Notes: generated by a model not told the origin, from the letters alone. Shown: positions 40,132 to 49,527, numbered from the stretch's first letter. The stretch is DNA of 50,249 nucleotides from Alloboseaceae bacterium BT-24-1 (GCA_025846845.1 JAOYTL010000028.1:1-50249), one strand, 5' to 3'. A program made the numbers and translations.

Positions 40132-40713
40132 ATGCTCAAGCGTGCTTACGACTGGTGCGTTTCCTATGCGTCGCATCCTGGAGCCCCCTGGCTGCTCTTT
40201 GCCATCACCTTCGTCGAAAGCTCCGTCAGTCCGCTGCCGCCGATCCCGCTGCTGATCCCGATGTGCATCGCCAGGCCCGACCGGGCCTGGTTCTATGCCG
40301 GCGTCTGCTCGCTCGGCGCGGTGACCGGCGGCTATCTCGGCTATGCGATCGGGGCGCTGCTCTATGAATCGGTCGGCGCCTGGCTGATCGGAATCTACGG
40401 CCTGCAGGAGAAGGCGGCGCACCTGATCCACACCTCGCAGGACTACTGGTTCTGGGTGCTGCTGACCAAGGGGCTGACCCCGATCCCGTTCAAGATCGTC
40501 ACGATCATGTCCGGCTTCCTGCATTTCGACATCTGGAAGTTCACTGTCGGCATGGTGATCTCGCGCGTCACCTTCTTCGCGATGATCGCGGTGGCGCTGC
40601 GCTATTACGGCGACGACATCCGTATCTTCATCGAGAAGCACCTGCCGATGACGGCGCTGGCGCTGGCCGTGGTCGTCATCGGCGGCTTCTTCGTGCTGCC
40701 GATGGTGCTCTGA
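40132..40713 (+). CDS. YqaA/DedA-type (VTT) membrane protein
   Basis: 193 residues from the ATG at 40132 (a longer start at 40075 adds a polar leader without a ribosome site). The SNARE-associated/VTT domain is seen in ITFVESSVSPLPPIPLLIPM, a re-entrant Gly-rich segment GAVTGGYLGYAIGAL, and KGLTPIPFKIVTIMSGFLHF with an Arg in ISRVTFF. DedA family proteins act as lipid flippases or transporters that support envelope homeostasis; the alphaproteobacterial YqaA branch is untested. It follows valS by 165 bp; coupling is not evident. A type E palindrome lies 13 bp behind the stop. Confidence 0.85.
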   Translation: MLKRAYDWCVSYASHPGAPWLLFAITFVESSVSPLPPIPLLIPMCIARPDRAWFYAGVCSLGAVTGGYLGYAIGALLYESVGAWLIGIYGLQEKAAHLIHTSQDYWFWVLLTKGLTPIPFKIVTIMSGFLHFDIWKFTVGMVISRVTFFAMIAVALRYYGDDIRIFIEKHLPMTALALAVVVIGGFFVLPMVL

Positions 40714-40726
40714 GTCTCTGTTTATT

Positions 40727-40775
40727 GCATTTTCTTCGCGCGAACCGGTGTCCATTTCGCTCGAAAATGCTCTAG
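40727..40775. repeat. Type E palindromic repeat
   Basis: GCATTTTC (40727-40734) and GAAAATGC (40763-40770) form the stem around CGCGCGAACCGGTGTCCATT, followed by TCTAG. This element design is widespread in Rhizobiales genomes by my recollection. It follows the DedA-like gene and could terminate or stabilise its transcript. Confidence 0.8.
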
Positions 40776-40917
40776 CGAAAAGCCCTCAGACGCCCGCAAG
40801 CTGCTGACGGACCGGTTGCTCGCCGCCTGACCTTCGGGTGGCGCTGCTCTATGGTCTCCCGAACGATGCAGCGGCGGAGGGTTCGATGTACCCACTCCAA
40901 CGATCGCGTGGTGGCGC

Positions 40918-41862
40918 ATGAGCGCGCGTCGCCCGGACCTTGCCGAACTCGATTTCGGCAATTTCGCCCGGCAGTTCGACCGCTGCCTGCGCCAGGATCG
41001 CGTCATCGCCTTCTCGCAATGGCGCGACATCGTGGCGGCGGTGCCGCCCGGCCTGCAGGACTTCTTCTGGCGTGTCGTCGAAGTGAACCTCAGCCCGGTC
41101 GCCGAAACGCGACTGCGGGGGATACGGGAGTGGCGCGGTTTCTATGGCGAGATCCTCGACGCCCGCTTCCGCCGGCCGTCTGCGGATCGCCCGCAATTCC
41201 GCACGACGAAGCAGGCTTTCGATTCCTATTCGGCGATCTTCTGGCGCTTCGGTTCGACCGATGCGCGCTTCGACCTGAGATTCGGCCGCCTTGTCCTGCT
41301 TGCATTGCGCAAGGAGAGCAGCACGATCGCCAAGCACGGCAAGGGCTCTTATGACGATCTCGTCGTGGTGATGCGCCGGACCGGGCGCTTCCGCGAGCTC
41401 TCGAGCTTCCCGATCTGCACCGAGCCGGGCGCCCAGTACTCGCAGCGCGCCGGCAGCGGCGACAAGCGCTACAAGGGCGTCGGGTTCAAGAAGGCCGACG
41501 GCGTCGACATCAACAAGGACGGCATCAAGGATGCCGGCCGCATGACCGAGGGCACCTACCAGTATTTCGAGAAGAAGGGCGGCTTCCTCGGCGACCGGGC
41601 CTTCCAGGTGAAGACCACGCAGATCGCCGAGCGCGACACCGATGGCGACGGCCGCTTCACCCAGGACGACAAGAGCCGGATCGACCCGAAAGGGGCGGGG
41701 ACCAGCATGTACATCCACCGCGGCGGGGCGGACAATGTGCTCGAGCCCAACACCTGGTCGGCCGGCTGCCAGACGGTTCCGAAGAACCGCTACCCAGTCT
41801 TCCTCAAGGCGGTCGGGAAACCCAACGCCTTCTACTATGTGCTGGTCAATGCCGCGTCCTGA
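40918..41862 (+). CDS. L,D-transpeptidase-like protein with two EF-hand-like loops
   Basis: 314 residues from the ATG at 40918. The N-terminal 160 residues are helical without a recognised domain. Residues 195-206 (DGVDINKDGIKD) and 240-251 (DTDGDGRFTQDD) have the DxNxDG/DxDxDG spacing of calcium-binding EF-hand-like loops. Residues 267-284 hold H267, 13 residues, then S281-A-G-C284, close to the YkuD-type L,D-transpeptidase pattern of His then S/T-x-G-C. I infer a thiol enzyme acting on peptidoglycan or a related substrate. No signal peptide is visible, which is odd for that role. Its stop overlaps the start of the SH3 gene by 14 bases, so translation is coupled. Confidence 0.68.
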   Translation: MSARRPDLAELDFGNFARQFDRCLRQDRVIAFSQWRDIVAAVPPGLQDFFWRVVEVNLSPVAETRLRGIREWRGFYGEILDARFRRPSADRPQFRTTKQAFDSYSAIFWRFGSTDARFDLRFGRLVLLALRKESSTIAKHGKGSYDDLVVVMRRTGRFRELSSFPICTEPGAQYSQRAGSGDKRYKGVGFKKADGVDINKDGIKDAGRMTEGTYQYFEKKGGFLGDRAFQVKTTQIAERDTDGDGRFTQDDKSRIDPKGAGTSMYIHRGGADNVLEPNTWSAGCQTVPKNRYPVFLKAVGKPNAFYYVLVNAAS

Positions 41863-42529
41863 ACTCATGGCCGCCGGCCTGACGGCTGCTCTGTTGCTTG
41901 TCGCTTCGCCAGCGCAGGCGCAGTCCGAAGGCATCGCGCCGGCACCGGCCGGGCAGGTCGCCTGTTCCTTCGGCGCCTTCGTCAGCGAGACCGATCCGGA
42001 GGGGCTGAACGTCCGCGCCGGCCCGGGCACCGGCAACAAGGTGGTCGGCACGCTGCCGCCGGTGAAGCTCAGCAGCGACGATCCACCGGTGCGCGCCATG
42101 GTCGAGGTCGAGGTCAGCGCTGGTGCCAATGGCTGGTTCCGGATCGCCAAGGCCCGCGACAACGAGGCGCTGACGGATGCTGCGCCGCGGCCGATGTTCA
42201 AGGGCTCGGGCTGGGTGAGCGGGCGCAAGCTGACGGTGAAATCGCAAGCCAATGCCGGCCGCCAGCGACCCGATGCGAAGGCGCCGGCGGTGCTGAGCGG
42301 TCAGGACGGGGTGGGCTTCGACGGCGACGCTTTCGTCCAGAACGGCCGTCTCGTCGGTTGCAGCGGCAAATGGGTGCTGGTCGAATACGGCCCGTTCCCG
42401 GAGGGCAGCGAGGCCCTGTCCGGCGTCGAGATCAAGTCTGCCGCCAAGGCGGGGGCCGAGGCCGGCCGCGTCCGCGCTTGGGTCGATCGCATCTGCGCGA
42501 CGCAGGAAACCAGCTGCGACGGCGGCTAG
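41849..42529 (+). CDS. Secreted protein with a bacterial SH3 domain
   Basis: 226 residues. The start at ATG 41849 lies inside the end of the upstream gene (14-base overlap). A signal peptide ends in SPAQAQ near residue 25. Residues about 38-110 are an SH3_3 domain (DPEGLNVRAGPGTGNKVVGT, then NGWFRIAKARDN and GSGWVSGRKLTVKS), a fold that binds cell-wall peptides. The remaining part contains VGCSGKWVLVEYGP, AWVDRICATQETSCDG and three Cys. Coupling to the transpeptidase-like gene suggests a cell-wall function for both. Confidence 0.8.
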   Translation: MPRPELMAAGLTAALLLVASPAQAQSEGIAPAPAGQVACSFGAFVSETDPEGLNVRAGPGTGNKVVGTLPPVKLSSDDPPVRAMVEVEVSAGANGWFRIAKARDNEALTDAAPRPMFKGSGWVSGRKLTVKSQANAGRQRPDAKAPAVLSGQDGVGFDGDAFVQNGRLVGCSGKWVLVEYGPFPEGSEALSGVEIKSAAKAGAEAGRVRAWVDRICATQETSCDGG

Positions 42530-42540
42530 GGCACGATCAA

Positions 42541-42696
42541 TCCCCTCTCCCCTTGCGGGAGAGGGCTAGGGTGAGGGGTCGCGCGCCGCTTATCATGAGC
42601 CCGTGGCCGCGTTTCCCGGAACTTTCCAGACCTGCGCGACCCCTCATCCGGCGCTTCGCGCCACCTTCTCCCGCAGGGGGAGAAGGGAGGCGCGCC
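42541..42696. repeat. Type A palindromic repeat pair (variant)
   Basis: CCCCTCTCCCCTTGCGGGAG and AGGGTGAGGGGTCGCGC on the left are mirrored by GCGCGACCCCTCATCCGG and CCTTCTCCCGCAGGGGGAGA on the right, with about 50 bases in between. It sits between the SH3 gene and the convergent methyltransferase gene. Confidence 0.87.
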
Positions 42697-42712
42697 TGCC
42701 CACGCCGCATTC

Positions 42713-43336
42713 CTATCGCTTCCGGAAGACCACGCTGAGATTGTTCGCCGGCATCGTCGTTACCTGCGGCTCGGCGAAACCTGCGGCCCTGGCCAATTCG
42801 GCGACGGCGTCGAGTTCGCGCAGGCCCCATTTCGGATTGCGTCGGCGCAGGCTGTCGTCGAACACGGCATTGCTTGGCGCGAGCGGCACGTCGCTCTGGC
42901 GATAGGGCCCGTAGAGATAGAGCGGCCCGCCCGCTGGCAGCAGCTCCGCTGCGTGCCGGACCAACCCTTCCGTCGCCGCCCAAGGCGAGATGTGGATCAT
43001 GTTGATGCACAGAATCGCGTCGGCCCCTGTGACTGGCCAGCGCGGCGCGCTCGCATCGAGACGAATGGCGGGGCGCAGATTGGGCAGGGTGCTCTCGCTT
43101 GCCCAAGCGTCGATGCTGGCGAGAGCCGCCGGATCGGGATCGCTCGGCTGGAAAACCAGCCCTGGAAAGGCGGTGGCAAAGTGGATGGCATGCTCGCCGG
43201 AGCCGCTGGCGACCTCGAGAACCTGCCCCTGCGCCGGCAGGACCTCACGCAGCACGGCGAGGATCGGTTCGCGGTTGCGCTGCGTCGCCGGGGCGAGCTG
43301 GCGGGGATCGTGTCGATGGGGATCGTCCTGGGGCAT
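42713..43336 (-). CDS. DUF938-family SAM-dependent methyltransferase
   Basis: 207 residues from the ATG at 43336. The class I methyltransferase fold shows in VLEVASGSGEHAIHFATAFP (SAM-binding motif I), QPSDPDPAALASIDAWA (motif II with acidic Asp) and ADAILCINMIHISPWAATEG, the block typical of DUF938. The substrate of this family is not known. No membrane or signal sequence is present. The start is divergent from the CNNM/CorC gene with about 90 bp between them. Confidence 0.84.
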   Translation of the reverse strand: MPQDDPHRHDPRQLAPATQRNREPILAVLREVLPAQGQVLEVASGSGEHAIHFATAFPGLVFQPSDPDPAALASIDAWASESTLPNLRPAIRLDASAPRWPVTGADAILCINMIHISPWAATEGLVRHAAELLPAGGPLYLYGPYRQSDVPLAPSNAVFDDSLRRRNPKWGLRELDAVAELARAAGFAEPQVTTMPANNLSVVFRKR

Positions 43337-43429
43337 CGTCTTCTCCCATCGCGTTCGGCCGTCAATGCGTTATAAGCGGCACAGAAGCAGGCCGATAGCG
43401 AGCGCGGTCCTGCAGTCCCCGAGCTGGTT

Positions 43430-44707
43430 TTGTTAACGGAGATATTGGTCGTCGTCGTCCTCACCGTCATTAACGGTGTCCTCGCCATGTCGGAACTCGC
43501 GGTCGTCTCGTCCCGGCCGGCACGGCTCAAAGTCCTCAGCGATCAAGGCAGCAAGGGCGCCGCGAAGGCGATCAAGCTCGCCGAGAATCCGGGCCGCTTC
43601 CTCTCGACCGTACAGATCGGCATCACGCTGGTGGGCGTGCTCTCCGGTGCCTTCTCGGGCGCAACGCTTGGCGCGCGCCTGTCGGAATGGCTCGGTACGC
43701 ACGGACTGTCGAATACTGCTGCCGATGCACTCGGCGTCGGCACTGTCGTCGTCCTCATCACCTATCTTTCGCTGATCATCGGCGAACTGGTGCCCAAGCA
43801 GATCGCCTTGCGCGATGCCGAGCGCGTTGCCGCGCGCGTTGCGCCGGCGATGGTGGTGCTGGCCAAGGTTGCCTCGCCGCTGGTCTGGCTGCTCGACACC
43901 TCGGGCAAGCTGGTGCTGGCGCTGCTCGGCCAGAAGGGCGAGCCGGAGGAGACGGTCACCGAGGAGGAGGTCCGCACCATCATCGCCGAGGCCGAGAACG
44001 CCGGCGTGCTGGAGCGCGACGAGCGCGAGATGATCTCCGGAGTGATGCGCTTCGCCGACCGCTCGGCAAGGGCGCTGATGACGCCGCGCCGCGAGGTCGA
44101 GGTCATCGATCTCACCGATACGACCGACGAGATCAAGATGCAGGTTCGCGCCACCAAGCGCTCGCGCCTGCCGGTGCAGGACGGCGAGGCCGATGCCATC
44201 ATCGGCGTGGTCACCGTCAAGGACATGTTCGATGCGCTCTCGGACGGCGACGGCCGCGACCTGCGCAGCCTCGTGCAGGAGGCCCCGGTGGTGCTCGACA
44301 CCAGCGGGGCGCTCGACGTGCTGCGCGCCATCCGCGCTTCCAACGTCCATCTCGCGCTGGTCTTCGACGAGTACGGCCATTTCGAGGGTATCATCACCTC
44401 GAGCGATGTGCTCGAGGCGATCACCGGCGCCTTCCAGGAGGACGAGGCCGACGAGCCGCCGATCGTCACGCGTGCGGATGGCTCCTTCCTGGTCGCCGGC
44501 TGGATGCAGGTCGACGAGTTCTCGCACGAGCTCGGCATCCATGTGCCGCGCGACGCCGACTACCAGACCGTCGCCGGTTTCGTGCTGGCGGAGATGAACC
44601 GGCTGCCCAATGTCGGCGAGAGCTTTCAGAAGGGCCATTGGCGCTTCGAGGTGGTCGATCTCGACGGCAGGCGAATCGACAAGCTGCTGGTCAGCCGGAT
44701 CGATTGA
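43430..44707 (+). CDS. CNNM/CorC-family (HlyC-type) membrane transport protein
   Basis: 425 residues. I take TTG 43430 as start because the protein begins directly with a membrane segment (LTEILVVVVLTVINGVLAMS). Residues 1-190 form the CNNM transmembrane domain, with LSEWLGTHGLSNTAADALGV and GELVPKQIALRDAERV typical of it. Two CBS domains follow (about 205-325: MTPRREVEVIDLTDTTDEIK, VHLALVFDEYGHFEGIITSS), and the CorC/HlyC domain closes the protein (about 345-425: DGSFLVAGWMQVDEFSHELG). The family handles Mg2+ or other divalent cations, or has ill-defined envelope roles; hemolysin is a historical name. Confidence 0.88.
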   Translation: MLTEILVVVVLTVINGVLAMSELAVVSSRPARLKVLSDQGSKGAAKAIKLAENPGRFLSTVQIGITLVGVLSGAFSGATLGARLSEWLGTHGLSNTAADALGVGTVVVLITYLSLIIGELVPKQIALRDAERVAARVAPAMVVLAKVASPLVWLLDTSGKLVLALLGQKGEPEETVTEEEVRTIIAEAENAGVLERDEREMISGVMRFADRSARALMTPRREVEVIDLTDTTDEIKMQVRATKRSRLPVQDGEADAIIGVVTVKDMFDALSDGDGRDLRSLVQEAPVVLDTSGALDVLRAIRASNVHLALVFDEYGHFEGIITSSDVLEAITGAFQEDEADEPPIVTRADGSFLVAGWMQVDEFSHELGIHVPRDADYQTVAGFVLAEMNRLPNVGESFQKGHWRFEVVDLDGRRIDKLLVSRID

Positions 44708-44729
44708 CGTCGGCGGGCAGAGTCCTCTC

Positions 44730-44823
44730 CGTCATGGTCGGGCTTGTCCCGACCATCCACGTCTTTGCCGATGCAATGCGGTGTTCAAGACGTGGATGCT
44801 CTTCACAAGGGCGAGCATGACGG
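44730..44823. repeat. Type C palindromic repeat, full copy
   Basis: CCGTCATGGTCGGGCTTGTC followed by CCGACCATCCACGTC, and after about 25 bases GACGTGGATG with CTTCACAAGGGCGAGCATGA and CGG. It is the inverse orientation of the copies at 11947 and 50025. It lies between the CNNM/CorC gene and the chromate genes. Confidence 0.87.
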
Positions 44824-44947
44824 TGGTGGCAATTGACGTCGCCCCGGGCAGGTGGTGTAAGCTTGGCGCAGGGGCCATTCGCGACCGCCCCGTGAGGCGT
44901 CAGCCCAAGGATCGCGTCCACTTTCCTTAGCTCAGGGATGGACGCTC

Positions 44948-45766
44948 ATGTCTTCCAATATCCAGATCACAACTGCGCAATTGTCCCGGCTCGTCGGCCT
45001 GCCCGATGCGCCGGTTCTGATCGACGTCCGCATCGACGAGGATGTCGCCGCCGACCCACGTCTGCTGCCGGCGAGCGAGCGCCGCAGCCATCGCGACGTC
45101 GCCGCCTGGGCCGGCGCCTATGCCGGCCGCAAGGTCGTCGTCATCTGCCAGCGCGGGCAGAAGCTCAGCGAGGGCGTCGCCGCCTGGCTGCGCCATGAGG
45201 GCGTCGAGGCGGAGAATCTTGCCGGCGGCTTCGAGGCCTGGCGTGAGGGCGGCGGGCTGCTGGTCGAGACCGGCAAGCTGCCGAAGCGCGATGCCAATGG
45301 GCGCACTCTCTGGGTGACGCGGGCGCGGCCGAAGGTCGATCGCATCGCCTGCCCCTGGCTGATCCGCCGCTTCGTCGACCCAAATGCCGTCTTCCTGTTC
45401 GTCTCAGCCTCGGAGGTGGCGGCGGTCGCCGACCGCTTCGCGGCGACGCCGTTCGATATCGATGGCGTGTTCTGGAGCCACCGCGGCGAGCGCTGCAGCT
45501 TCGACACGATGATCGAGGAGTTCGGGCTGTCGTCGCCGGCGCTCGACCAGCTCGCGACCATCGTGCGGGCAGCCGATACGTCGCGGCTCGAGCTTGTGCC
45601 GCAGGCGGCCGGCTTTCTCGCCGCTTCGCTCGGCCTGTCACGGATGTATCGCGACGACCTGGCACAGCTCGACGCTGGCATGCTGCTCTACGACGCCTTC
45701 TACCGCTGGTGCCGGGACGCGACCGAGGAAACCCACAACTGGCCGTCCGTGCCGGTGAAGAGCTGA
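44948..45766 (+). CDS. chrB: ChrB-type chromate-resistance protein fused to a rhodanese domain
   Basis: 272 residues from the ATG at 44948. Residues about 10-107 are a rhodanese domain (VLIDVRIDEDVAAD, then KVVVICQRGQKLSEGVAAWL with the catalytic Cys 67 and ENLAGGFEAWREG). Residues about 118-265 match the ChrB C-terminal domain: WVTRARPKVDRIACPWLIRR, FDIDGVFWSHRGERCSFDTM and LLYDAFYRWCRDATEE. ChrB senses chromate or supports resistance in the chr operon. The first domain may handle sulfur, a chemically related oxyanion. It is followed by chrA 9 bp downstream, one operon. Confidence 0.88.
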   Translation: MSSNIQITTAQLSRLVGLPDAPVLIDVRIDEDVAADPRLLPASERRSHRDVAAWAGAYAGRKVVVICQRGQKLSEGVAAWLRHEGVEAENLAGGFEAWREGGGLLVETGKLPKRDANGRTLWVTRARPKVDRIACPWLIRRFVDPNAVFLFVSASEVAAVADRFAATPFDIDGVFWSHRGERCSFDTMIEEFGLSSPALDQLATIVRAADTSRLELVPQAAGFLAASLGLSRMYRDDLAQLDAGMLLYDAFYRWCRDATEETHNWPSVPVKS

Positions 45767-45775
45767 GGACGGGCG

Positions 45776-47173
45776 ATGACGATCGCGACGAATGAAGGGG
45801 CGGCGACAGCCGCCCCGGCCGCCCCCTCCCTCGCCGAGGCGACCCGGGTCTGGCTCAAGATCGGCCTGCTCTCCTTCGGCGGGCCGGCCGGGCAGATCGC
45901 CCTGATGCACAAGGAGCTGGTCGACGAGCGGCGCTGGATCGGCGAGCGCCGTTTCCTGCACGCTCTCAACTACTGCATGCTGCTGCCCGGCCCCGAAGCG
46001 CAGCAGCTCGCAACCTATATCGGCTGGCTGATGCACCGGACGATCGGCGGGCTGATCGCCGGCCTGCTCTTCATCCTGCCCGGTGCGCTGGTGATGTGGG
46101 CCTTGAGCCTGCTCTATGTGCTCTATCGCCAGGTCCCGCTGGTCGATGCGATCTTCTTTGGCGTCAAGGCGGCGGTGCTTGCCGTCGTGGTCGAAGCGGG
46201 CCTGAGGATCAGCCGGCGGGCGCTGAAGAACCGGGCGATGGTCGCGATCGCGATTGCCGCTTTCCTGGCGCTCTTCCTGCTGAAGGCGCCGTTTCCGCTG
46301 GTGATCTTCTGCGCCGGGCTGATCGGCTGGCTCGGCCATCGCTGGGCGCCGGCGCTGTTCGGGGGTGGGGGCCATGCCGGCAAGGACGGCGCACCGGAGT
46401 TCAAGGGCGTGGTCGACCTGATGTTCGAACGCGGCGAGCTTAGCCACGCCGAGCCCTCGGTGGGGAGGGCGCTCAAGGTGCTGGCGGTCTGGCTGCCGCT
46501 CTGGCTCGGGCCGGTGGTGCTGCTCTGGGCGCTGCTCGGCAGCGGCAACGTCTTCACCCAGATCGGCGGCTTCTTCAGCGCCATGGCGGTCGTCACCTTC
46601 GGCGGCGCCTATGCCGTGCTCGCCTATGTCGCGCAGGCCGCGGTCGAGACCTATGGCTGGCTCGTCGCCGGCGAGATGGTCGACGGCCTCGGCCTCGCCG
46701 AGACGACGCCGGGTCCGCTGATCCTGGTGTTGCAGTTCGTCGGTTTTCTCGCCGCCTGGCGGGCGCCTGGCGGGCTCGATCCGCTCGTCGCTGGCAGCCT
46801 CGGCGGACTCTTGACGGTCTGGGTCACCTTCGCGCCCTGCTTCCTCTGGATCTTCCTCGGTGCGCCCTACGTCGAGGCCCTGCGCGGCAATCGGGCGCTC
46901 TCGGCGGCGCTGACCGCGATCACCGCGGCGGTCGTCGGCGTCATCGCCAACCTCGCGCTCTGGTTCGGCCTGCATGTGCTGTTCCGCATGGTGCAGCCGG
47001 TCGTATTTGGGCCGCTCGCGCCTGACCTGCCGGTGATTGCTTCATTGGACTGGCGTGCCGCCGTGCTCGCTGCAGCGGCGATGATCGCGCTTCTTCGCTT
47101 CAAGCTCGGGATGATCCCGGTGCTGGCCGCCTGTGCTGCGGCGGGCGTCGTGCTCGTGAGGCTGCCGGTCTGA
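45776..47173 (+). CDS. chrA: ChrA chromate efflux transporter
   Basis: 465 residues from the ATG at 45776, with GAGGACGGGCG just before it. Two CHR domains are present, each starting with a conserved FGGP/FGGA motif: ATRVWLKIGLLSFGGPAGQI (about 19-38) and MAVVTFGGAYAVLAYVAQ (about 270-290). About 11-12 membrane helices follow the classical two-domain (long-chain) form. ChrA exports chromate by proton antiport. The operon with a rhodanese-ChrB gene makes function in chromate resistance likely. Confidence 0.92.
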   Translation: MTIATNEGAATAAPAAPSLAEATRVWLKIGLLSFGGPAGQIALMHKELVDERRWIGERRFLHALNYCMLLPGPEAQQLATYIGWLMHRTIGGLIAGLLFILPGALVMWALSLLYVLYRQVPLVDAIFFGVKAAVLAVVVEAGLRISRRALKNRAMVAIAIAAFLALFLLKAPFPLVIFCAGLIGWLGHRWAPALFGGGGHAGKDGAPEFKGVVDLMFERGELSHAEPSVGRALKVLAVWLPLWLGPVVLLWALLGSGNVFTQIGGFFSAMAVVTFGGAYAVLAYVAQAAVETYGWLVAGEMVDGLGLAETTPGPLILVLQFVGFLAAWRAPGGLDPLVAGSLGGLLTVWVTFAPCFLWIFLGAPYVEALRGNRALSAALTAITAAVVGVIANLALWFGLHVLFRMVQPVVFGPLAPDLPVIASLDWRAAVLAAAAMIALLRFKLGMIPVLAACAAAGVVLVRLPV

Positions 47174-47269
47174 GAGGTATTATTGCGCTGAGTGGAATTC
47201 TGAACTGCCGACTGCAGCGATTGCGATCTGATGGTGAAATGGTCATCTCGGTGGGCGGAGGCCCATGAG

Positions 47270-47898
<629 letters not shown>

Positions 47899-47902
<4 letters not shown>

Positions 47903-48210
47903 CGCTTCTCGGCTGGCTCGATCACGCGGTACTCGGCGTCGACGATCTCGCCGCGCGCGGTATCGGGCTGCCTGCGCTCGAACGGGTTCTGCGGGTCGAT
48001 GCCGGCGGCGCGCATGCGGCGGCGCAACTGCCAGGTGGCGAAAGCGGCGCCGGCGATCACCAGCGGCACGAGAATCAGCGCCAGGCTCGCCGCGACCAGG
48101 AAAATCAGCACCCCGACGACGAAGGCACCGGCCATGACCAGCCAGCTCGCCCAGCGGGGCAAGCGGCCCAGGCGGGCACTGGCGGCATTGTTGAGGTCGA
48201 TGCGGATCAT
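47899..48210 (-). CDS. Small membrane protein of unknown function
   Basis: 103 residues from the ATG at 48210. After a short polar start, two hydrophobic segments form one long helical hairpin: ASWLVMAGAFVVGVLIFLVA and ASLALILVPLVIAGAAFATW. The C-terminal 40 residues are polar and carry the pattern RRRMRAAGIDPQNPFERRQP and GEIVDAEYRVIEPAEKR, which by recollection recurs in alphaproteobacterial proteins of this size. The role is unknown. It overlaps the PPOX gene tail by 4 bases. Confidence 0.74.
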
Positions 48211-48301
48211 TGGCTCGTTTCGTTTCGTGTCACCCGCCGACAATCTAGGAAGCGAATGCGGCGTTGACGAGATCAGCCGAAGCGAGGCGATGACGATTTC
48301 G

Positions 48302-49498
48302 TCAGGATGGCGCGCGCCAGTCATAGATCCAGGCATGGCGGCGGTTCATGCCGTCAGGGCCCAGGCGGCGCATGACGACGTCGCGCGCATAGCTCCAGGG
48401 CCGGCCGAGATGATAGGCCTCGCCGGTCCTGCGGCTGGCCTGCTGGACGCGCGCGGCGCGTTCGGTGCGCGCTTTGGCATAGGCTGCCAGCGCCGCCGAC
48501 ACGGACGCCGTCCCGTCGCTCGCCAGCCGCGTCGCAAGCTCATGCGCCAGCACGGCGGCATCCTCGATGGCGAGCGCCGCACCCTGGGCGAGGAAGGGCA
48601 GGATCGGATGGGCGGCGTCGCCGAGCAGGGCGATGCGGCCTTTCGCCATTCGGGCGGGGGCGCGGTCGTAGAGCGACCAGATCCGCCAGTTCGGCGAACG
48701 CTCGATCAGTTCGCGCAGGCCGGGGCCGGCATTGCCGGCGATCTCGGTCAACTGCGAAGCCTCGCCCTCGCGCGACCAGCCGGGCCGGGCCTCGCGCGCA
48801 GCGCGGATCAGGACGAGGTTGATCTCCTTGCCGCCGGAGACGGGGTAATGCACCGCATGGCGGGCTGAGCCGAGATGCAGCGCCACCGCCGGGCGGCGCA
48901 ACGCTTCGGGCAAACCTTCCGCGGGGATCAGCGAGCGCCAGGCCTCCCAGCCGGTGAAACCGGGCTCGCCCGCGTCGCCGACGAGGGCGCGGGCACGCGA
49001 CCAGAGGCCGTCGGCGCCGATCAGGGCCATGGCCTCGACCCTCTCGATGCCGCCGCTCTCGCTGCCGAGCGTGACCGTGACGCCGTCCTCGCTCTCATGC
49101 GCATCGACGAGGCCGCGGCCGATGATCCAGCGGATGTTCGGCAGGGTCCGGGCCGAATCGAGCAGGAGCTGGTGCAAATCGGCGCGCTTCAGCGAACGCG
49201 AGGGCGTCGCGCCCTCGATCGGCGGGGCGAAGGGCATGGCGAGCAGCGGCTTGCCGCCTTGCCAGTGGCCGATCGCGAGCGCCTCGGGCCGGATCGCGGC
49301 GCGGCGCAGCGCGAGGCCGAGATCGAGCGATTCGAGCACCCGCCCGGCATTGGGCGAGACCTGGATGCCGGCGCCGGCCTCGTCGAAGCGCGTGCGCTTC
49401 TCGGCGATGGCGACGGGGATGCCGCGACGGGCGAGCGCGATCGCGGCGGTCAGGCCGCCGATACCGGCGCCTGCGATAAGGATGGGTAGCGTTGCCAT
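48302..49498 (-). CDS. FAD-dependent aromatic monooxygenase (salicylate hydroxylase-like)
   Basis: 398 residues from the ATG at 49498. Motifs in order: GAGIGGLTAAIALARRGI (FAD Rossmann, residues about 9-26), the DG motif ALIGADGLWSRARALVG (about 160-176), and the GD motif RIALLGDAAHPILPFLAQGA (about 275-294). This is the flavoprotein hydroxylase (PHBH/salicylate hydroxylase) family, which uses NAD(P)H and oxygen to hydroxylate aromatics such as salicylate or 3-hydroxybenzoate. The substrate is not determined. A 30-bp palindrome lies 29 bp upstream of the start, where a regulator could bind. No ring-cleavage gene is in the window. Confidence 0.87.
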   Translation of the reverse strand: MATLPILIAGAGIGGLTAAIALARRGIPVAIAEKRTRFDEAGAGIQVSPNAGRVLESLDLGLALRRAAIRPEALAIGHWQGGKPLLAMPFAPPIEGATPSRSLKRADLHQLLLDSARTLPNIRWIIGRGLVDAHESEDGVTVTLGSESGGIERVEAMALIGADGLWSRARALVGDAGEPGFTGWEAWRSLIPAEGLPEALRRPAVALHLGSARHAVHYPVSGGKEINLVLIRAAREARPGWSREGEASQLTEIAGNAGPGLRELIERSPNWRIWSLYDRAPARMAKGRIALLGDAAHPILPFLAQGAALAIEDAAVLAHELATRLASDGTASVSAALAAYAKARTERAARVQQASRRTGEAYHLGRPWSYARDVVMRRLGPDGMNRRHAWIYDWRAPS

Positions 49499-49527
49499 TG
49501 GTTCTGTTCCGCCGCGCCCCGCGCGCA

